Assembly (NCBI GenBank): GCA_001423545.1
Contig: LMOK01000003.1
Coordinates: forward strand, 186,001 to 250,000
Direction: 5' to 3'
Source of the DNA: Orlajensenia sp001423545
GTDB taxonomy: Bacteria; Actinomycetota; Actinomycetes; Actinomycetales; Microbacteriaceae
Length of the DNA: 64,000 nt
The stretch's first letter is position 1. Every line of letters starts with the position of its first letter. The translations under genes were made by a program, and so were the position numbers. The notes under the pieces were generated by a model. The model did not search any database and was not told the origin of the DNA. It saw only the letters and a list, made by a program, of their open reading frames with translations. This document shows, piece after piece, positions 59,631-64,000 of this stretch.

Positions 59631-60823
59631 AGCTCTAACACTTCCACGAGATCACCGGCGGCGAGAGCAGCGACGGCTTCGGGCACGATCACCAGCACGT
59701 CCGCGGCGGCGAGGGCTGCCACGAGGTGCGAGCCGGGTCCTCCGAAGACCTCCACCGCGCCGTCCGGCATCCGACGCCCGCGGAGATACTGCCGACGACC
59801 GACGATGGAGGTGAAGGATGCCGCCACTGCGCGCTGCTCGCGCTCGGCGACCGGCAGCCCGGCGATCTCGCGCAGCACCGGCGCCACGAACAGGGCGAAC
59901 GACAGCTGACTGCTCACGGGGTTCCCCGGGAAGCAGATCACGGGCAGGCCGCGATACGACGCCGTGGCCTGCGGGCCCCCGGGCTGCATGGCGACGGCGC
60001 CTACCCAGGCTCCGAGCGGCTCGAGCAGGTCGCGCACCACCTCGTGGTCGCCCATCGAGACTCCGCCGCTGGTGAGCAGCAGCTCGGCACCGGCATCGAT
60101 GGCGGCGTCGAACCGAGCGCGCAGCTCCTCGGCGTCGTCGCGCACGCGGGCGGCTGCGACGACGAGGGCTCCGGCGGCCGCGACAGCAGCCTGCAGTGCG
60201 ATTCCGTTGGAGTCCGGGATCTCGCCCGGCCCCAAGGGCTGGCCTGGGGCGACCAGCTCGGATCCCGTGCTCACGACGGCGACCCGCACGCGCGACCGCA
60301 CGGCCACCTCGGTGAGGCCCGACGCGGCGAGGGCCGCGAGCTGGCGCGACTCGAGCAGCACCCCGGCGCCGAGCAGCTCGGCTCCGGCCGCGAGGTCGGA
60401 ACCCGCCTCGCGCACGTACTCCCCCACCTCACGGGCGCGCCGGATCGTGACGGCATCGCCGTCGACCGCCGTGTCCTCCACCGGGACCACGGCATCCGCC
60501 CCCGGGGGAATCGGAGCACCCGTCATGATCCGGGTCGCGGTGCCGGACTCCAGCGCCGGCGGCTCGCCGGGGGCGGCAGCCACCTCGCCGACGATCGGCA
60601 GGGTGACCGGCGCTGGGGCGATCTCGGCGGCGCGCACGGCGAAGCCGTCCATCTGGGAATTGCGGAACGGGGGCAGGTCGATGGCGCTGCGGATGGCGTC
60701 GGCCGTCGCCCTGCCGCGGGCTTCCAGCAGGGGCAGGGTCTCGGCCGCCCCGCGGTCCCGAAGCGGGGCCAGCAGTGCCGCGACGCGTTCGGCGTGCTCC
60801 TCGACCGTGATGCGATCGCCCAT
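59627..60823 (-). CDS. moeA: molybdopterin molybdenumtransferase
   Basis: A 398-residue MoeA. Motifs include PPFRNSQMDGFAVRA near residue 45, RIMTGAPIPPGADAVVPVEDT, LLTSGGVSMGDHEVV and ICFPGNPVSS, followed by the C-terminal beta-barrel domain. It inserts molybdenum into adenylated molybdopterin. The stop overlaps the moaC-mogA ATG (ATGA), so adenylation and metal insertion are co-translated. Confidence 0.96.
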   Translation of the reverse strand: MGDRITVEEHAERVAALLAPLRDRGAAETLPLLEARGRATADAIRSAIDLPPFRNSQMDGFAVRAAEIAPAPVTLPIVGEVAAAPGEPPALESGTATRIMTGAPIPPGADAVVPVEDTAVDGDAVTIRRAREVGEYVREAGSDLAAGAELLGAGVLLESRQLAALAASGLTEVAVRSRVRVAVVSTGSELVAPGQPLGPGEIPDSNGIALQAAVAAAGALVVAAARVRDDAEELRARFDAAIDAGAELLLTSGGVSMGDHEVVRDLLEPLGAWVGAVAMQPGGPQATASYRGLPVICFPGNPVSSQLSFALFVAPVLREIAGLPVAEREQRAVAASFTSIVGRRQYLRGRRMPDGAVEVFGGPGSHLVAALAAADVLVIVPEAVAALAAGDLVEVLEL

Positions 60824-60856
60824 CAGTTCCCGCCTGCCATCAGAGCCGCCTCGTCA

Positions 60857-61993
60857 TCAGTACCGCTTCATTCCCGGGTCGACGGATGCCGCCCACTCCT
60901 CGATTCCACCGGCGAGGTGCGACGCCTGCGAGAACCCGCTCTGCTCGAGGAACACCAGGGCGTGCGCCGACCGCACACCGAGATGGCAGTAGACGACGAC
61001 GGGCGCGTCCGGATCGAGCTCGCCGATCCTGGCGCCGAGCTCGCCGAACGGGATGCGCGTCGACCCCGGAAGCTCGGCGATCGCCGCCTCCCAGTCCTCG
61101 CGAACGTCGAGCAGGGCGGGCGGATTCGCGCCGTCGAGCGCCACGGCGAGCTCGGGCGCCGAGTACGTGCGCGGGTGCGAGGGCACCGAGTCGGGCTGCC
61201 GGTCGGGCGCCGAGGCACCGGATGCCGCGGAGTCGACGCCAGCCGCCGCATTCGGCGCACCGCGAGCCGGGTCCCGGGCATACGGCACCTCGCGGGTGCG
61301 GCCGGTGAGCGCGTCGTACACGGCGACGCGGCCGAGGAGCGGCTCCCCGATGCCCGTCAGGAGCTTCACGGCCTCGGCCGCCATGAGCGCACCGGCCACA
61401 CCGCAGACCATCGGCAGAACACCGGTCAGCTCGCAGCTGTCGCCGTCATCGCTCGGCTGCTCGGGGAAGAGGTCACGGTAGTCGATGCCGTGCGCGTCCC
61501 AGGCGACGCCGACCTGCGCGCCGAAGCCCACGGCGGACCCCCAGACCAGCGGGATCCCGAGTGCGGCCGCAGCGTCGTTGGCGGCGTAGCGGACGTCGAT
61601 GCTGTCGCTGCCGTCGATGACGAGGTCGACACCGTCGAGCAGCGCGGGCGCGTTCTCGGCGCTGAACAGCACGGGGTGACGGATGACCCGGAGCTCGGGG
61701 GCGAGGCGGGCAGCGGCATCCGCCGCCGAATCGACCTTGAGCCGACCGACGTCGGCCACACCGTGAGCGGTCTGGCGCGGCAGGTTGGTCTCGTCGACGG
61801 TGTCGGGGTCGACCAGGGAGAGGGTGCCGAGGCCGACGGCGGCGAGCGCCGGGACCACGGCGCTGCCGAGACCGCCGGCGCCGATGACGAGCACGTGGGC
61901 GTCGGCGAGGGAGCGCTGGCCGGCGAGCCCGAAGCCGGCGAGGACGTGCTGGCGCGCGAAGCGGCGGGACGACGGATCGACGCTCGGAGCCAT
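60857..61993 (-). CDS. moeB: MoeB adenylyltransferase with C-terminal rhodanese domain
   Basis: A 378-residue fusion. The ThiF/MoeB domain (about 10-255) has the nucleotide loop VLVIGAGGLGSAVV and DPDTVDETNLPRQTAH; ITGVLPMVCG is the region around a single Cys, while the paired CxxC zinc motifs of E. coli MoeB are not seen. The rhodanese domain (about 278-378) has active-site C336 in YCHLGVRS. It adenylates the MoaD Gly-Gly end and supplies sulfur. The ATG at 61993 is used; the upstream open frame is repeat sequence. Confidence 0.92.
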   Translation of the reverse strand: MAPSVDPSSRRFARQHVLAGFGLAGQRSLADAHVLVIGAGGLGSAVVPALAAVGLGTLSLVDPDTVDETNLPRQTAHGVADVGRLKVDSAADAAARLAPELRVIRHPVLFSAENAPALLDGVDLVIDGSDSIDVRYAANDAAAALGIPLVWGSAVGFGAQVGVAWDAHGIDYRDLFPEQPSDDGDSCELTGVLPMVCGVAGALMAAEAVKLLTGIGEPLLGRVAVYDALTGRTREVPYARDPARGAPNAAAGVDSAASGASAPDRQPDSVPSHPRTYSAPELAVALDGANPPALLDVREDWEAAIAELPGSTRIPFGELGARIGELDPDAPVVVYCHLGVRSAHALVFLEQSGFSQASHLAGGIEEWAASVDPGMKRY

Positions 61994-62049
61994 ACGCCGA
62001 TTCTGACACGGGCTGCCACACGCATCGGGTCGCCGACCGCTCGCTGGCC

Positions 62050-62190
62050 CGTGCGTCTTCCCACTCGCTGAGGCCCTCTCCCCCGGTTCGCCGAGGCCAA
62101 CTTCCCCGTTCACTGAGGCCCTCTCCCCCACTCGCTCAGGCCCTCTCCCCCGTTCGCCGAGGCCCGGACGCAGTCCGCGGCCGAAGCGCC
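62050..62190. repeat. degenerate tandem repeat and hairpin between moeB and the MBL gene
   Basis: Several imperfect copies of CGCTGAGGCCCTCTCCCCC-like units lie at about 62060-62160, followed by the hairpin CGGAC-GCA-GTCCG (62165-62177). It is the only copy of the hairpin family between divergent genes. Confidence 0.7.
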
Positions 62191-62210
62191 CCGTGCCCTA
62201 CGCTGCTGCC

Positions 62211-62966
62211 ATGAGCCCCATCGTGCGCCGCGTGCTCGCCCCGAACCCCGGGCCGATGACCCTCGACGGCACGAACTCCTACGTGATCGCAGCCCCGGGC
62301 TCGGCATCCGTCATCGTGATCGATCCAGGACCAGACGACGACACCCACCTCGCCGCCCTCGCCTCCTCGGGCCACGTCGAGCTCATCCTGCTGACCCACC
62401 ATCACGCCGACCACGCCGACGGCATCGACGCCCTCGTCGCGCTCGCCGGAGCCCCCGTCCGCGCCATCGATCCGGCGTTCTGTCGCGACGCCTCGCCGGT
62501 GGTCGACGGTGAGCTCATCGACGCTGCCGGAGTGCGCCTGCGCGTGCTCGGCACCCCCGGTCACACGGCCGACTCCGCCTGCTTCCAGCTGCTGGGCGAT
62601 ACCGACGCCGCCGTCTTCACCGGCGACACCGTGCTCGGTCGCGGCACCAGCATCATCGCCGACCCCGACGGAGCCCTCGGCCCCTACCTGCGCACCCTCG
62701 AGCGCCTGCAGGCGCTCGGACATGTACGCGTTCTGCCCGGCCACGGCCCCGAGCTCGACGACCTGGCCGCCGTCGCCACCGCCTACCTCGCCCACCGTGC
62801 GGGCAGGCTCGCCGAGGTACGTCGGGCGCTCGAGCAGCTGGGCGCCGAGGCCTCGGCCGCTGCCGTCACCGATCTCGTCTATGCCGGAACGGATGCCGCT
62901 GTGCGGCCGGCGGCCGAGGCGTCGGTGCGGGCCCAACTCGCCCATCTGCGCGCCTCCGGCGGCTGA
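62211..62966 (+). CDS. MBL-fold metallo-hydrolase (LACTB2-like)
   Basis: A 251-residue metallo-beta-lactamase-fold protein. The zinc motif THHHADHADG is at 62-71, TPGHTADSACF carries the next His, FTGDTVLGRG the Asp and VLPGHGPEL the last His. APNPGPMTLDGTNSYVI at the start is typical of the LACTB2-like group, which may hydrolyse RNA or small esters. ATG at 62211 is preferred over an in-frame GTG six codons upstream. Substrate is not known. Confidence 0.9.
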   Translation: MSPIVRRVLAPNPGPMTLDGTNSYVIAAPGSASVIVIDPGPDDDTHLAALASSGHVELILLTHHHADHADGIDALVALAGAPVRAIDPAFCRDASPVVDGELIDAAGVRLRVLGTPGHTADSACFQLLGDTDAAVFTGDTVLGRGTSIIADPDGALGPYLRTLERLQALGHVRVLPGHGPELDDLAAVATAYLAHRAGRLAEVRRALEQLGAEASAAAVTDLVYAGTDAAVRPAAEASVRAQLAHLRASGG

Positions 62967-63123
62967 CCCGGGCGGCGGCGCGCATCACGATCGCGCATCC
63001 AATGCGGCTGTTTCGGGCACCATCTGTCAGGCTCGGAATGAGCACTGCGTCCATGGGGGTCGGTGGGTGCCCGCTGCAGATCCGAGCCCAACGGCGCGGT
63101 CTGCGAAGGAGAAGGGGTGGAGT

Positions 63124-64000
63124 GTGGCTGACGATCGCTCCGGCGGATCACGCGGCCGAGCCTTTCTGGCCTTCCTCGGCCTCAGCGTCGCGGTCGGCGT
63201 GCTCGCCGCCGTCGCCGTCACTCCGGCACTGGCCGTGGGCGGGCTGGCGGCATCCAGCAGCATCTCGATGTTCGAGAAGCTCCCCGGTTTCCTTCAGATC
63301 GGCGATCTCGCCGAGAAGACCAACATCTACGCGACGATGCCCGACGGCTCGCCGCAACTGCTCGCCTCCTTCTTCGACCAGGACCGCGAGGAGGTCGACT
63401 GGGAGAACGTGTCGTCCTACGCGAAGGATGCCGCTGTCGCCGGTGAGGATCCGCGGTTCTACGAGCACGGCGGCATCGACATCCAGGGAACCTTGCGCGC
63501 CGCTGCCGTGAGCCTCGGCGGCGGCAGCATCCAGGGCGGATCCTCGATCACCCAGCAGTACGTCAAGAACGTGCTGGTGCAGGAGGCCGTGGCCACGGCG
63601 AAGACCCAGGAGGAGGAGGACGCCGCCGTCGAAGCGGCCATCAGGCAGACCCCCGATCGCAAGATCAAGGAGATGCGCCTCGCCATCGGCGTCGAGAAGA
63701 AGTACACGAAGAACGAGATCTTGATGGGGTATCTCAACATCGCCTTCTTCGGCGGCCGGGTCTATGGAATCGAGTCGGCGGCGCACTACTACTTCGGCAC
63801 CACGGCGAAGGACCTGACCCTCGACCAGGCTGCGTCGCTTCTGGCCATCGTCAACAACCCCGAGAAGTTCCGGCTCGACAAGCCCGACGATGCCAAGAAC
63901 GGTGCCGAGAACGGCTACGCGAACACCCTGTCCCGCCGCAACTACATCCTCGACAAGATGCTCGAGCACTCCAAGATCACCGAGGCCGAGCACGACGCTG
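63124..64000 (+). CDS. class A penicillin-binding protein, N-terminal part (3' end outside window)
   Basis: The first 292 residues of a peptidoglycan glycosyltransferase (GT51). A membrane anchor lies at about 13-42. The glycosyltransferase motifs are EDPRFYEHGGID (E108-D119) with the catalytic Glu, GGSSITQQYVKNVL and EILMGYLNIAFFGG. The transpeptidase domain is outside the window. The GTG at 63124 has AGGAG and AAGGGG upstream. It polymerises lipid II on the outer face of the membrane. The 157-bp gap before it holds no other gene. Confidence 0.93.
   Translation, partial: MADDRSGGSRGRAFLAFLGLSVAVGVLAAVAVTPALAVGGLAASSSISMFEKLPGFLQIGDLAEKTNIYATMPDGSPQLLASFFDQDREEVDWENVSSYAKDAAVAGEDPRFYEHGGIDIQGTLRAAAVSLGGGSIQGGSSITQQYVKNVLVQEAVATAKTQEEEDAAVEAAIRQTPDRKIKEMRLAIGVEKKYTKNEILMGYLNIAFFGGRVYGIESAAHYYFGTTAKDLTLDQAASLLAIVNNPEKFRLDKPDDAKNGAENGYANTLSRRNYILDKMLEHSKITEAEHDA

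Noticed and set aside
1..64000. tRNA, rRNA, insertion sequences, integrases or phage genes
   Set aside because: No matching structure or protein motif was seen; gaps are short and accounted for by promoters, repeats and terminators.

Overview
The window is high-GC DNA, densely coding on both strands, with 4-nt ATGA/GTGA gene overlaps, streptomycete-like sugar import operons and a very frequent GGATGCCG/CGGCATCC octamer. This suggests an actinobacterium, most likely a member of the Microbacteriaceae (inferred from style and gene content; no rRNA is present). No tRNA, rRNA, insertion sequence, phage gene or CRISPR array was seen. Both ends cut through genes (a GH51 arabinofuranosidase on the left, a class A penicillin-binding protein on the right).

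About 1-54,400 is one plant-polysaccharide superlocus. From left to right: (i) an arabinan/arabino-oligosaccharide operon (LacI regulator, binding protein, two permeases, GH51) with shared TACAACGTTGTA palindromes; (ii) a PAP2 phosphatase and an MFS exporter; (iii) a xylo-oligosaccharide operon (ROK regulator, binding protein, two permeases, GH3 beta-xylosidase, leaderless GH10); (iv) a lipase-maturation-factor protein and a secreted 1428-residue NodB deacetylase-GH10 xylanase with several accessory domains; (v) a LacI regulator divergent from xylose isomerase (xylA) and xylulokinase (xylB), so xylan can be cut, imported, hydrolysed and fed to the pentose phosphate pathway; (vi) a DUF1648 membrane protein, glycerate kinase, GH42 beta-galactosidase, and an esterase coupled to a LacI regulator; (vii) a tightly coupled operon of a Gfo/Idh oxidoreductase, an NAD(P)-epimerase/dehydrogenase, a KdgD-type dehydratase, an enolase-superfamily acid-sugar dehydratase and an aldehyde dehydrogenase, which reads as an oxidative uronate/aldarate route ending in 2-oxoglutarate.

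From about 38,100 to 52,440 lies a less familiar set: an M24-fold protein without recognisable metal ligands, a Gfo/Idh-DUF6807 fusion, a cupin, a stand-alone DUF6807 protein, further Gfo/Idh oxidoreductases, a third sugar ABC importer, a LacI regulator, a DUF993 (DapA-like) protein and a xylose-isomerase-like TIM barrel. Several transcription units here and in (vi)-(vii) carry GGAAANCGNTTTCC-like palindromes, so they look like one LacI-family regulon. I think this is the best candidate for an undescribed glycoside or sugar-acid pathway. None of the three ABC importers has its own ATPase gene, so a shared MsiK-type ATPase elsewhere is likely.

From about 54,900 to 62,000 is a molybdenum-cofactor region: a sulfite-oxidase-like molybdoenzyme with a flavin reductase and a DUF6510 zinc-ribbon protein, divergent from moaA-moaD, then moaE, a moaC-mogA fusion, moeA and a moeB-rhodanese fusion on the opposite strand. 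An MBL-fold hydrolase and the truncated penicillin-binding protein close the window. Intergenic regions hold a repeat family with a covarying hairpin, two long inverted repeats sharing ACAGGCTCGAT, and two clear hairpin terminators. The only stretch above 300 bp without a gene is 7112-7453; it holds a palindrome and copies of these repeats.
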